Part shown: positions 8,676 through 18,319 of the stretch, piece by piece
How the letters are laid out: each line of letters begins with the position of its first letter
Numbering within the stretch: position 1 is the first letter of the stretch
NCBI RefSeq assembly: GCF_000013345.1
Contig: NC_007777.1
Location: 248,001 to 312,000 of the forward strand
Direction: 5' to 3'
Length of the DNA: 64,000 bases
Source of the DNA: Frankia casuarinae
GTDB lineage: Bacteria; Actinomycetota; Actinomycetes; Frankiales; Frankiaceae
Notes under the pieces: model-generated
The model's input: only the letters and a program-made list of their open reading frames with translations
Databases searched by the model: none
What the model was told of the DNA's origin: nothing
Position numbers and translations under genes: made by a program

Positions 8676-9818
8676 ATGACCTACGATGTGCCCGTGCACA
8701 CTGGGGACGGGGCTGCCGGCGCGGGCCGCGTGTATTCTCGGCATTCCGCCGCCGAGGTCGCGGTGAGTGGGCGGGTGGGTTCCCACGGGGGCGACCCGCG
8801 TTTTGCCGCGCCGGGGTGTGAAGTGAGCCACGGGAGCACCCTGGGCTCCATCTGTGGCCCGGTCACCGGTGGAAGTGGGGCCGACGGGATTCGGCACGAG
8901 GCTTTCCTGTATCAGGGCGACGCCGGTTTCCTCAGCGCAACGCGCGATTTCGTGCTCGCCGGACTCGCGGTCGACGAGGCCGTCCTGGTAGCCGTGACAC
9001 AGCCGCGGATACGCCAGTTACGCGCAGCCCTCGGTCGGGCCGCGCAGCGCGTCTCTTTTCTCGATATGGCCGAGCTTGGTCGTAACCCGGCCCGGGTTAT
9101 TCCGGCCTGGCAGGATTTTCTGGATCTCGGTGTCGAGCGCGGTCGGCTGGTACGGGGGATCGGCGAGCCGACATGGCTGGCCCGGTCCGGCCCGGAGCGG
9201 CGGGAATCCATGCTGCACGAGGCGTTGCTCAACGAGGCGTTCGCCGCGCCGCCGGCGTGGCGGCTGCGGTGCCTCTATGACGTGGGCCAGATCGGCCCGG
9301 CGCTCGTTGACGAGATCTGGCGCACCCATCCCGCGGTGGTGGAGGGCGGGCTGGGCCGGATCAGTTCCCGGTATCGACCGCCCGGGTCCGCCGTCGCGAG
9401 TCCGGGCCCCGACCCGCTGGCCGAGGCCCTGCCGGACCTCGGCGTTCCCCGCGTCGAGTTCGCCTTCGGCCCGCGCGACTTGGGGCACGTCCGCGCCGAG
9501 GTGATCCGGGTCGCCCTGGCCTGGGGCCTGGGCGCCGAGCGGACCGGCGAGTTCGAGCTGGCCGTGCACGAGGTCGCCACGAACAGCGTGCACCACGGCG
9601 GGGGCCACGGAGCGGTCCGCCTCTGGACGGACGACGCCTGCCTGATCTGCGAGGTCCGCGACGGCGGCCGGCTGTACGACCGGTTGGCCGGACGCCGCCG
9701 CCCGGACCTGTCCCTGGGCGGCGGCCGCGGGCTGTGGCTCGTCAACCAGCTGTGCGATCTCGTCCAGCTCCGGTCGACCCGGGTTGGCACGACCGTGCGG
9801 ATGTACATGTACGTCTAA
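8676..9818 (+). CDS. MEDS-domain sensor fused to anti-sigma-type ATPase (HATPase_c)
   Basis: About 380 aa. Residues near 75-240 match the MEDS (DcmR-type sensory) domain, beginning RHEAFLYQGDAGFLSATRDFV. The last 130 residues are a GHKL/RsbW-type ATPase with the N-box region ELAVHEVATNSVHHG and the G-box region GGGRGLWLVNQLCD. Such proteins are thought to control sigma-factor partner switching or to act as anti-anti-sigma kinases. The start is unclear: ATG 8676 is used, and GTG 8823 directly before the MEDS domain is an alternative. It is divergent from tex with about 380 nt between; no clear promoter was found there. Confidence 0.8.
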   Translation: MTYDVPVHTGDGAAGAGRVYSRHSAAEVAVSGRVGSHGGDPRFAAPGCEVSHGSTLGSICGPVTGGSGADGIRHEAFLYQGDAGFLSATRDFVLAGLAVDEAVLVAVTQPRIRQLRAALGRAAQRVSFLDMAELGRNPARVIPAWQDFLDLGVERGRLVRGIGEPTWLARSGPERRESMLHEALLNEAFAAPPAWRLRCLYDVGQIGPALVDEIWRTHPAVVEGGLGRISSRYRPPGSAVASPGPDPLAEALPDLGVPRVEFAFGPRDLGHVRAEVIRVALAWGLGAERTGEFELAVHEVATNSVHHGGGHGAVRLWTDDACLICEVRDGGRLYDRLAGRRRPDLSLGGGRGLWLVNQLCDLVQLRSTRVGTTVRMYMYV

Positions 9819-9961
9819 CGGGGCTTCGCCCCAGCCCGGCCGGGTCCGGCTCGCCGGCCGGGTTCGGTGGGCCGGGCAGGTTTGATGGGCCGGGCAGGTT
9901 TGATGGCGGCGGGGCCGACGCGGGAAGTATGGCCGACCCTGCACCGCTCGGCGGCCGGATC

Positions 9962-10408
9962 CTAGCCCCCGGACTGTCCGGCAACCTTGTCCAGGACCGC
10001 GGTGTGCAGCTTGCGGACGCCGATGGGGGCGAACGCGCGCTCGAAGAAGCCGCCGACACCGCCCGCACCGTCCCAGGTCGTCGTCGCCGTGACCAGGCTC
10101 TGGTCCGGCCCGGAGCCGTGGACGATGTGCCAGCGGGTGCACAGCGAGGAGTTCTGGTCCGCCTCGACGAGAGTGCTCGCATCGGGGACGGAGACGGTCG
10201 CGTCGATCTGACGCACCCGCTTGCGGGTTGCCTGGAGCCGATAGGCGATGCGGGTCCCGGCACCGTGGCCCCCCGCCAACACCCGGTACTCGGAAACGTT
10301 CTCTGGCCAGGCTCGGGCGCGGGCGCCCTGGTAGTCTGCGAGCTTCGCGACAACCTGCTCGGGGGTGCCCGGCACGACCCGCCTGACGACGACCTCGATC
10401 TGTCCCAC
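9962..10408 (-). CDS. SRPBCC-family (START/polyketide cyclase-like) protein
   Basis: A 148-aa single-domain protein. The N-terminal strand QIEVVVRRVVPGTPEQVVAKLADY and the C-terminal helix with FFERAFAPIGVRKLHTAVLDKV are typical of the SRPBCC helix-grip fold, which holds a hydrophobic ligand. GTG 10408 is chosen because GGAGGAGCT lies just upstream. Ligand unknown. The gap on the MEDS side contains two copies of an 18-bp repeat (about 9868-9904) and GC hairpins. Confidence 0.75.
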   Translation of the reverse strand: MGQIEVVVRRVVPGTPEQVVAKLADYQGARARAWPENVSEYRVLAGGHGAGTRIAYRLQATRKRVRQIDATVSVPDASTLVEADQNSSLCTRWHIVHGSGPDQSLVTATTTWDGAGGVGGFFERAFAPIGVRKLHTAVLDKVAGQSGG

Positions 10409-10714
10409 CAGCTCCTCCTTCCTCGCTCCGGCCGGCTCTCGGCCGAAGTCCGCGTTCCTCCCGGCAGCCGTGCTCGTCCGGGAGGGAACCCGTGGCGCCA
10501 CGGGCGGGCCGCCAGGCTCGCGTGCCCCTGACCGTCTCATCTGACCCGTAGTCCGTCGCCCTCGCCCGTCGCGCTTCCCGGCTTGACGGGCGCCGAGCGG
10601 CGCAGTTGATTACTTGGAGTTACAGTCGGCGAGCAGGTGGACGCCCACCAGAGCGGCCAGATCGCGCGCCGCCGGGCCGAGTGTGGCGAGCGCCGCCGAG
10701 AGCGTCGGGGACCG

Positions 10715-11257
10715 CTACCCCGGGTCGATCCCGCAATGCCGCCGGAGCCGGAGGATGAACAGCAGAATCACGAGCAGAGCCGCCAGCCCGGCGGCGGACC
10801 CCGCCGCCCGCGGGTTGTCGGCGGCCTTCTGCCGGCCGGCCGTGAGGGCGCTGCCCGCGGTGTCGCGCACCTGGCCGGCCTTCGCCGCCACCTGCGGGTG
10901 CGCCTCGAGCTGCTTGTGCACGGTCTGCGTGGCCGTACCCGCGGCGCTGCCGGCCGTCGCGCGGGCCTTCTGTGCGGTCACGGCGAGCTGCGGGTGGGCG
11001 TCAAGCTGCCGGCGTACGGTGGCCTTCGCCTGATCCGCCGTGTCCCGGGCCTTTTCGGCCGCGATCTCCGTCGTCGCCGCGACCTTCGGGCGGACCGCCT
11101 CGGTCGCCGTGGTCACCCGGCGTTTGATGTCCTGTGCGGTGCGACCGGCGACCTTCTGCGGGCTGACCCGGTCGGAGAGCTGGTCGAGGTCGCTGCCGAG
11201 CCGCGCCCGGGTCGCCTCGATGTCGGACCGGATCTTATCCGGACTCGTGCTTGTCAC
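10715..11257 (-). CDS. DUF3618 family protein with C-terminal membrane anchor
   Basis: A 180-aa protein. The N-terminal motif SPDKIRSDIEATRARLGSDL is the DUF3618 signature. Ala/Lys-rich helices follow, including two similar segments (RQLDAHPQLAVTAQKARATAG and KQLEAHPQVAAKAGQVRDTAG), then one C-terminal transmembrane helix (AAGLAALLVILLFIL). GTG 11257 with AAGGTCAGG upstream is preferred. In actinobacteria DUF3618 genes commonly sit beside a holin-X gene, as here. Function unknown; probably envelope-associated. Confidence 0.8.
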   Translation of the reverse strand: MTSTSPDKIRSDIEATRARLGSDLDQLSDRVSPQKVAGRTAQDIKRRVTTATEAVRPKVAATTEIAAEKARDTADQAKATVRRQLDAHPQLAVTAQKARATAGSAAGTATQTVHKQLEAHPQVAAKAGQVRDTAGSALTAGRQKAADNPRAAGSAAGLAALLVILLFILRLRRHCGIDPG

Positions 11258-11382
11258 TGCGAACCTGACCTTTCTGATGCTTCTGCCGGTGGTTCCGCGG
11301 AAACACGGGGTGGTGGGCGGCACGGGAGTGGCGACACGGGGTGGTGGGCGGGTGGACGAACCCGAGGGTGGTGGGGGACGAA

Positions 11383-11991
11383 CTACCCGCGGCGGCCCTG
11401 CGCCCACTGGACGTCCTCGCGCAGCGTCTCCACGGTCTGCGCCGGAGTGGGGTGGACCGTGCGCACGGTGGAACGACCCCTCATGGCCAGCACGGCCGCG
11501 ACGACGCCGAGGACGACAGTGATGATGAGGGCGGCCCAGCCCAGCGCCATCACCTCCCCCAAGCCGAACATGACGGCCAACAAGGCGAAAAGCAGGGTGA
11601 AGTAACCGGCGCCGCCCGCTACGGCGAACATGCGGGCGCCCTTGCCGGCCTTCTCCACCTCCTCGCGCATCTCGGCCTTGGCGAGGGCGAGCTCCTGGCG
11701 GAACAGTGTGGAGATGTCCGAGACGACGTCGGACACCAGCTCCCCGGTTGATTCGTGGTTGCCGGTTGATTCGCGGTCACCGGTCGATCCGTGGTTGCCG
11801 GTCGATCCGTGGTTGCCGGTCGATCCGCGGTCCCCGCTCGTGCTCCCGGCAGCCGGCGGGCCCGGCGCGGCCCGGAGAGCCTGGGTGGCATCCGATGAGG
11901 TCCGCACCCGTGCACCAGCCACGTATGGGGCGCTATCGTCCGGGTAGGGAATACCGATCGTTCCCGACTGCCGCCGGTGCGCACTCCTCAT
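11383..11991 (-). CDS. Putative actinobacterial holin-X family membrane protein (DUF1469-like)
   Basis: A 202-aa protein. The segment LVSDVVSDISTLFRQELALAKAEMREE followed by two transmembrane helices (AGGAGYFTLLFALLAVMFGL and AALIITVVLGVVAAVLAM) is the holin-superfamily-III pattern. An N-terminal stretch of about 80 residues contains STGNHG/STGDRE repeats made by short DNA repeats, which suggests the true start may be later. It lies just upstream of the DUF3618 gene on the same strand, probably in one operon. A phage origin is not implied. Confidence 0.78.
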   Translation of the reverse strand: MRSAHRRQSGTIGIPYPDDSAPYVAGARVRTSSDATQALRAAPGPPAAGSTSGDRGSTGNHGSTGNHGSTGDRESTGNHESTGELVSDVVSDISTLFRQELALAKAEMREEVEKAGKGARMFAVAGGAGYFTLLFALLAVMFGLGEVMALGWAALIITVVLGVVAAVLAMRGRSTVRTVHPTPAQTVETLREDVQWAQGRRG

Positions 11992-12172
11992 GGGTTCTCC
12001 TTGCGGCTTCTCCTGGCGGGGCGTCCGCGTAGCCGTACCCGCGGAACAACGTACGATCTGCGGATTCCCTAGGATCGGCGGCTTAACCCCGGCAGTCGCG
12101 CCACCTGGGACGAATTACCGTCTCGTCCGCTTTCCGCCGGGCTCCCGCGCCCGCGGCCGGCGCACCCGGTCG

Positions 12173-13057
12173 TCAGTCCACCCGTTCCTGCGGGGAGGAG
12201 TGCTCCCAGTCGGCGAGGATCGTCCGGATCCCGGTGACCAGTAGCAACGGCTGATCGAGCATGACGTGATGGCCGGCGAGCGGGATCTCGATCACCGGTG
12301 CCACCCGCCCGAGCAGGTTGTACATCTGGACACCGATGTCGGGGGTGAGCAGGCCCTTCTCGGCCCGAAAGAGCGCGACCCGGCAGTGCACCTTGCGTAG
12401 TACCTCGGGCGACGGGGTCCGGTTGCCGAACACCTTCGGGTCGAACTTCCACGTCCAGCCGCCCTGGACCGACCCGATCGAACCCCGGGCGACGTGATCG
12501 ATGATGAACGGCAGCACGTAGGGCTGCTCCGGCACCGCCCGGAACCGGGCCAGCGCGTCGGTCGCTGTCGGATACACCCGCAGCGGGCCGAACGCCGTCC
12601 GGTCCCGGGCCGCCCGTTCCTCCGGGGTGAACTCCTGCACGGGGGAGTCGACGACGACGATGCCGGCGACCCGGTCCGGGTACTGGGCTGCGGTGGTGAT
12701 CGTCACCCAGCCGCCCATGCTGTGCCCGATGATGATCGGGGGCGAGGCGACCTTGGCGTGGTCGATGACACCGATCACCTCGGCCGCCCAGGTACTGAGC
12801 GAGTAGTCCTCGCGCCGGTCGCTGTCACCGTGGCCGGACAGATCCAGTGCGATGACGCGGTACTCCCGCGGAATCATCGGCGCGATGTGGTCCCACCAGC
12901 CCGCGTGGGCGGCACCACCGTGGACCAGCACGATCGCCGGCCGGCCGCCCCTGCCCCAGCAGCGGTAACTGATAGTCGCGCCCGCCACCTCGGTCTCGTG
13001 CCGCTCCGGTCGGTGGTCAAGGGCGGCCTCGAACCAGGCCGGTGCTTCGTCATCCAT
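12173..13057 (-). CDS. Alpha/beta-fold hydrolase
   Basis: A 294-aa enzyme of the alpha/beta-hydrolase superfamily. The oxyanion-hole motif VLVHGG is near residue 45, nucleophile S113 sits in GHSMGG, and the catalytic His lies in AGHHVML near 262. The acid residue is less clear: the usual Asp strand reads ALFRAEKG. Start ATG 13057. Substrate unknown; esterase, lactonase or epoxide-hydrolase types are all possible. The 180 nt downstream hold only short GC hairpins. Confidence 0.85.
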   Translation of the reverse strand: MDDEAPAWFEAALDHRPERHETEVAGATISYRCWGRGGRPAIVLVHGGAAHAGWWDHIAPMIPREYRVIALDLSGHGDSDRREDYSLSTWAAEVIGVIDHAKVASPPIIIGHSMGGWVTITTAAQYPDRVAGIVVVDSPVQEFTPEERAARDRTAFGPLRVYPTATDALARFRAVPEQPYVLPFIIDHVARGSIGSVQGGWTWKFDPKVFGNRTPSPEVLRKVHCRVALFRAEKGLLTPDIGVQMYNLLGRVAPVIEIPLAGHHVMLDQPLLLVTGIRTILADWEHSSPQERVD

Positions 13058-14846
13058 CCCAGGTCTCTGCCGTTCGGTTCGTCGGGCGGGTGGTTCCATC
13101 GTCGCCGGCCGCGGCGACGTGTCCCACCCCTGATACAACACCGCCAGGCCTGCGTTCAGGCCGTTCGCGGCCGTGTTGTCGGATTGGCGATGAGACGGCC
13201 ACCGCGGGGCGGCGATCATGTAATGCTGGACCGGCCTGCGTAGATGCGTCGGCGGTCGACCCGCCTCGGCCGATGCGCAGGACGCCCGACGCCGCCGGGT
13301 GCGAACAGCGCGTGTGCACTCGGTCCGGCGAGGTGACCGGTCCGGTACCGGAGCCCGGCGGCCCCGTGCGGCGTCACACCCGTTCCCGGGAATACGCGTC
13401 GTGTGCCACGGGCATCCCACCGCCGCGGATATTCCCGTGACCGCCGCCACTCCCTTCGCCGCACGGGGTGCAGCGAAGCATTCTGATGTTTCCCATGTGC
13501 AACAGAACCGGTAATCTAGCCCGAAATTTCGACCTTTCGGGGACTGCCGTCCGGCCCGGGCGAGCCGCCCGCCCCGTTGCCGACCCCGCCGGCCCTGGTG
13601 CCCGAGTCGTCCGTCTCCGGAGGTGCGGGGGACGTCGCCAGAACCCTGGCGATCAAAATCGGGCTGGCGTGGAGGCGGCCGTCCCACTGGCCGCCCTACG
13701 GCACACGCCGGTGCAAGATCGGTTTCCGGGAGACGGCATCGTGACCATTCTCGCCCCACGAGGCACACTGCGGCGCTCTTTGGCAAGAGTCGAGGGTGCG
13801 GAAACCGTTAGGGACCTTGGTCCCGTCGCGCCCGACAGATGGGGGTCGTACACTTTCACCAAGTCCCGACGAGGCCGTATACCTGCGTTCCCCCCGTACG
13901 TTGGGTGAGATGGTCTCGTCGGGACTACTTGTGTCCGGTTGCATCCAGACCGTTCCCGAGCGAACGGCCCTGGTTCGACCGTTGAGGATCTTTTCCTGGT
14001 CGCCCACTCCGACCGGGTGATTTCTCGACAGCCGGTCAGCCCCGGCCGGCCGCGTCATCCATCCGGTTCATCCGTCTTCAACTGATCGTCGTCCGCGTGC
14101 CCACGGGCGTGGTTCGCGTGGCGATCAGTGTCTGCCGCAGTGTCTGCTCGTTCCCGCCCTGCGTCCTCGGTCGAGGTCGCGGTTCATCGACAGGAACGGA
14201 CAGCGGGGTGGCGTCCGCTGCCTCCGTGGCTACCTGGGAGAGTATTACTCGGAGTGATTGAGCGTTGCGCTGGGTATCGGAGGCGCGACGATGCAGGTCT
14301 CCCGGCCTTGGCCGTGCCCGGGAAGCGGCTGGTCGGGACCGGTGTCGTAACGGCGGTGCCGTAACGGCGGTGCCGTAACGACGAGGTCCGGACGGCTGCG
14401 GTGCTGGAGGAGCAGGTCTGGGTCGCCGTGGGCGGCCCCGTGGTCGTCGCGGTGAGTGGCGTCGCCGTCGATCACCACGTGTTGCGGGTTGGCGGTTTTT
14501 AGTGACGGATGCCTTTCCCCTCTTGCGGGAATATCGCCTTGCTGACAGGTCTGGCTACGTTCGGACAGATATGAGATGTTTCGTGGGGAGTGGCCATGGG
14601 CTGCGGACATGCCGGCGATCGGGATCGATAGCCTGTTTTGGGCATGTACCGACAAAGCCGATGGTTGCCTCCGTAGGGGTCGGAGGGAGCGCGGTAGGTC
14701 GCTGGCGGGAGGCCGGCGGAATTCGGAGTCGGTGATGCCGCGAAGGCCGCGGCTCGTCCCGACCGGGTCCTTCGTCGCGGCGCAGCCGCTATGGGGGCTG
14801 GCCGGCTCGCTCGCACGGGAATGACTCGGAAGGTAGGGGTGAACAG
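13058..14846. other. About 1.8 kb without a convincing gene
   Basis: Open frames on both strands lack recognisable homology and good starts. The best candidate is a 55-codon frame from GTG 13741 to 13908 with GGGAGA upstream, but its composition is poor for this genome. An inverted repeat CCCGAAA-N8-TTTCGGG lies at 13520-13541, short 14-bp direct repeats around 14345-14385, and a less GC-rich patch at about 14495-14590. The region may hold the promoter of the downstream sugar cluster or decayed genes. Confidence 0.5.
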
Positions 14847-15977
14847 GTGCATGTCCCTGCGGCGCGTATCGTCTTCTCACCGGAGGATCGCGCGGAGATC
14901 GCATCGGCCGCGACCGAGATCCTGGCCACCGGTGCGCTGACCTTGGGCGTCCATACCGCTGAATTCGAGGCGGCATTCGCCGCGGCTCACGAGGCCCCGT
15001 TCGCGGTCGCCGTGAGCAGTGGAACAGCCGCATTGGAGATCATCCTTCGCAGTCACGGTGTCGAAGGCGCGGATGTCGTCGTGCCGACGAACACGTTTGC
15101 GGCGACCGCTTTCGCGGTGCTGCGGGCCGGTGCCATGCCGGTTTTCGCGGATGTGAGTTCGGACACCTTTGCCCTGACCGCCCGCAGTGTCGAGGCCGCG
15201 GTGACGCCGCGGACCCGCGCCGTTGTCCTGGTCCATATCGGTGGGCTGATCCCGCCGGACGTGGCCGAGTTGCGGGCCTTCTGTGACGATCGAGGCATCG
15301 CGCTGGTCGAGGACGCGGCACATGCCCACGGCAGCCGCCACGGCGACGGCCACGCTGGGTCGTTCGGGATCGCGGGAGCGTTCTCGTTCTATCCAACCAA
15401 GGTCATCACGAGCGGTGAGGGCGGAATGATCCTCACGTCCGATCCCGCCATTCACGAAGCCGCTCGGATCTATCGTGACCAGGGCAAAGCCGGTTTTCTC
15501 GGGAACGTCCATATCAAGCAGGGGTACGCCTGGCGGCTCAGCGAGATTCATGCGGTCACCGGCCGGGTGCATCTGCGGCATCTCGCTGACTTCCTGGCGA
15601 CCCGCGCCGCCGTAGCCGCGCGGTACGACGCCGCGCTGGACACCCTGGGTACCGTCACCCGCCTGCAGGTGCCGCCGGATGGTCTCTGCAACTACTACAA
15701 GTACATCGTCCTGCCCCGCCCCGGAATCGACCGCGGCCGGCTGAAGAAGGAGCTGAAGGAACGCCACGGCGTCTCCCTGAGCGGTGAGGTTTACGAGTCG
15801 CCGCTGCACCGGCAGCCGGTCTTCGGCGACTATGCGCTCCGGTCCCTTCCGGTCGCCGAGGACATCTGCGCCCGGCACGTGTGCCTGCCCATCCATTCGG
15901 ACATGACCGAGGCGGAGGCCGACCATGTGGTCGCGTCCTTCGCCGCCGCGCTGCAGAGCCTGAGCCTGGACGGATGA
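14847..15977 (+). CDS. DegT/DnrJ/EryC1/StrS-type PLP aminotransferase
   Basis: A 376-aa PLP-dependent aminotransferase of the sugar family. PLP Lys is K185 in SFYPTKVITSGEGG; SSGTAALE near residue 57 and EDAAHAHGS near 155 bind cofactor phosphate and ring. These enzymes transaminate keto-sugars attached to nucleotides. GTG 14847 follows AGGGGTGAACAG. Its stop overlaps the epimerase ATG by 4 nt, so the two are almost surely translated together. Confidence 0.92.
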   Translation: MHVPAARIVFSPEDRAEIASAATEILATGALTLGVHTAEFEAAFAAAHEAPFAVAVSSGTAALEIILRSHGVEGADVVVPTNTFAATAFAVLRAGAMPVFADVSSDTFALTARSVEAAVTPRTRAVVLVHIGGLIPPDVAELRAFCDDRGIALVEDAAHAHGSRHGDGHAGSFGIAGAFSFYPTKVITSGEGGMILTSDPAIHEAARIYRDQGKAGFLGNVHIKQGYAWRLSEIHAVTGRVHLRHLADFLATRAAVAARYDAALDTLGTVTRLQVPPDGLCNYYKYIVLPRPGIDRGRLKKELKERHGVSLSGEVYESPLHRQPVFGDYALRSLPVAEDICARHVCLPIHSDMTEAEADHVVASFAAALQSLSLDG

Positions 15978-16957
15978 CGATGAAGATCGCGGTAACCGGA
16001 GGGTCGGGTTTCATCGGCAGCCATGTGGTCGACCGTCTGCTTGACGCCGGTCACGACGTTCTCTCACTGGACGTCGAACACCGGCCGGTCGACCCCCGGG
16101 CTAGTTACCAGCACCTCGACGTGCTTGATCTGCCGGCGGTCACCGCCGCGCTGAGGGGCGTCGAGGCCGTCTTCCACATCGCGGGGATGTCCAATGTGGA
16201 CTTCGCGTTCGCCGACCCGGTGCGCACCGTGCGGCTCAACGTCGAGGGCACCGGGAACATCTGCGAGGCGGCGCGGCAGGTCGGGGTTCGCCGGGTGCTG
16301 TTCGCCAGCACCGTCTGGGTGTACGGGGCGGTCGGTGACCGGGCCGGTTCGGCGCCGCTGACGGAGGACGCCGAGATCACGCTGGGCCGCGCCGGGCATG
16401 TCTACACCTCGACGAAACTGGCCGCCGAACTGCTGCTGCACAGCTATCAGCAGACCTACGGGCTGCCGTTCACGATCCTGCGTTACGGCATCCCCTACGG
16501 CCCCGGAATGCGTGACGAGCTGGTGCTGGCCCGCTTTGTCCGCAAGGCTCTGAACGGCGAGTCGCTGACGGTGGCCGGCGACGGTCTGCAGTTCCGCAAC
16601 TACGTTTTCGTCCGGGACCTGGCCGAGGCGCACGTGCTGGCTCTGACCCCCGACGCGGCCAACACTACGCTCGCCCTCGAGGGCAGCGAATCGGTCAGTG
16701 TGCTGGAGATGGCACGGGCCGTCCAGGAGTACTTCCCCGGCACCGCCATCGAACACATGCCTGCGCGCCCCGGGGACTTCCGCGGTCGGGAGATCTCCGC
16801 GCAGCGGGCCGCGGAGGTGCTCGGATGGCGACCGACCACACCCTTCTCGGAGGGTGTCCGGCAGTACATCGAGTGGTATCTGGCAAATCGACGGCCTCCG
16901 GCTCAGGCGCTCCCGCCTGTCGGCGACCTCGATATCTCCGCGGCCTCCTCGGAGTGA
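15974..16957 (+). CDS. NAD-dependent epimerase/dehydratase (extended SDR)
   Basis: A 327-aa extended short-chain dehydrogenase. The dinucleotide motif GGSGFIG is at residues 9-15, the active-site pair is Y144-x3-K148 in VYTSTK, and RYGIPYGPGM marks the sugar-binding half. It probably modifies a nucleotide-bound hexose, feeding or following the adjacent aminotransferase. ATG 15974 overlaps the upstream stop. Exact reaction not determinable. Confidence 0.9.
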   Translation: MTMKIAVTGGSGFIGSHVVDRLLDAGHDVLSLDVEHRPVDPRASYQHLDVLDLPAVTAALRGVEAVFHIAGMSNVDFAFADPVRTVRLNVEGTGNICEAARQVGVRRVLFASTVWVYGAVGDRAGSAPLTEDAEITLGRAGHVYTSTKLAAELLLHSYQQTYGLPFTILRYGIPYGPGMRDELVLARFVRKALNGESLTVAGDGLQFRNYVFVRDLAEAHVLALTPDAANTTLALEGSESVSVLEMARAVQEYFPGTAIEHMPARPGDFRGREISAQRAAEVLGWRPTTPFSEGVRQYIEWYLANRRPPAQALPPVGDLDISAASSE

Positions 16958-16959
16958 CC

Positions 16960-18267
16960 ATGGCGCAGATCGGCGGTAGCACGGTGAATGGACCATCCGA
17001 AGATGATGTTGAGGCGGGGGTCGGCGGCCCGCCAGCCGCCGGCGAACCGGGGGTCACGGAACCTGTCCTGCCAGGGCCGGCCGCAGCGGGGGGACCGGTC
17101 GCCGGCGCCCTCCCCGCCGATCCGCGCACGCACGGCGTCGATGTCCGGCCCGCCGGGACGCCGACGCGACGCGGCGGCGCGCTGCTGCTGTCGGGCTCGC
17201 TCGGGATGGGCCACGACGTGATGGCACAGGCGTGCGGCGCGTCGCTCACCCGGCGCGGGTTCACCACCCGGACCGCCGACAGCCTGCGCATGCTCGGTGG
17301 GCGCAACGGCTCCCGGGGGGAGAAGGTCTTCCGTGGCATGATCGCCGTTCCGGGCCTGTATGATGCCGTGCACTTCTCACAGATGAGAACCGGTGGCCGG
17401 CTCGCCCAGGCCATCGAGAGGACCTCGAGCCGGTTCGTCGTCCCGGCATTGCGCGAGGAACTGGCCGCCCAGCCGACCGATCTCGTGATCTCGATCTTCG
17501 CTACCGGAGCCGCGGCGGCCAGCCGGGTCAAGGCCGAGTTCCCCGGCCTGGTGACGGCGGTGTTCTCCACCGACTGCTGCGTGCACCGGCTGTGGGTACA
17601 CGACAACACCGACCTCTACCTGGTCACCTCGCAGACCGCCGCCCGGTACGTGCGGCGGTTCTCGCCGAACGCGCTGATCTCGGTGGTCCCGACCCCGGTC
17701 CGGGAACCCTTCTACGACCCGCCCACCCAGGAGGAGGCGCGGGCCGCGCTCGGCATCCCCGCGGACGCTCCCTGCGTGCTGCTGATGTCCGGCTCCTGGG
17801 GGCTGGGACCGTTGGTAGAGGGTGCCGCGGCCATGGCCGCGGCGGGCATCTACGTGCTTGCGGTGGCCGGCCGCAACCAGCGGTTGGCCGCGCGGTTGGC
17901 GTCTCTGTCGGAACAGCAGCACAAGGTCATCCCGTTCGGCTTCACCGATCGCGTCCCGGCGCTGATGGCGGCGAGCGACCTGGTCGTCACGTCGTCCGGG
18001 GACACCTGCAGCGAGGCTCGGGTGATCGGCCGGGACCTGCTGCTCATCGACGTGGTGCCGGGGCATGGCCGGGATAACCTTCAGAAGGAGCTCGAGCGAG
18101 GTCATGCCGAGGTGACGAACACCGACCCGGTGTCGTTGACCAGATCCGCGCTCGCGTGCCTTGACCGGGTCAAGCCACCGTCGGACCGGGTGGCGATCGG
18201 CCCGCACGCGTGGGAGCGGGCATTCGGGGCGGCTCTGGCGCAGATCGGTTTCGGCGCGGACTGGTGA
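16960..18267 (+). CDS. MGDG synthase-like glycosyltransferase (GT28 type)
   Basis: A 435-aa GT-B glycosyltransferase. After an Ala/Pro/Gly-rich N-terminus of about 70 residues comes an MGDG-synthase N-terminal domain (LLSGSLGMGHDVMAQA), a middle linker (VPTPVREPFYDP) and a GT28 C-terminal domain (SGSWGLGP, then SSGDTCSEA near the sugar donor site). Related enzymes move galactose or glucose to diacylglycerol. ATG 16960 has GGAG five nt upstream; GTG 16954 overlapping the previous stop is an alternative. It could use the sugar made by the two upstream enzymes. Confidence 0.85.
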   Translation: MAQIGGSTVNGPSEDDVEAGVGGPPAAGEPGVTEPVLPGPAAAGGPVAGALPADPRTHGVDVRPAGTPTRRGGALLLSGSLGMGHDVMAQACGASLTRRGFTTRTADSLRMLGGRNGSRGEKVFRGMIAVPGLYDAVHFSQMRTGGRLAQAIERTSSRFVVPALREELAAQPTDLVISIFATGAAAASRVKAEFPGLVTAVFSTDCCVHRLWVHDNTDLYLVTSQTAARYVRRFSPNALISVVPTPVREPFYDPPTQEEARAALGIPADAPCVLLMSGSWGLGPLVEGAAAMAAAGIYVLAVAGRNQRLAARLASLSEQQHKVIPFGFTDRVPALMAASDLVVTSSGDTCSEARVIGRDLLLIDVVPGHGRDNLQKELERGHAEVTNTDPVSLTRSALACLDRVKPPSDRVAIGPHAWERAFGAALAQIGFGADW

Positions 18268-18319
18268 GGCGAACCCACGGTTCGGGACGGATCCCGAGGG
18301 CCACGATGTTGGACGGGAC

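Noticed and set aside
12173-13786. Very long frame extending the alpha/beta hydrolase by 240 residues
   Set aside because: The extra part has no hydrolase similarity, is Arg/Pro-rich and lacks a ribosome binding site; ATG 13057 fits the family length.
13741-13908. 55-codon frame with GGGAGA upstream of GTG
   Set aside because: Composition is unlike coding sequence here and no similarity is recognised; kept only as a note in the gap entry.
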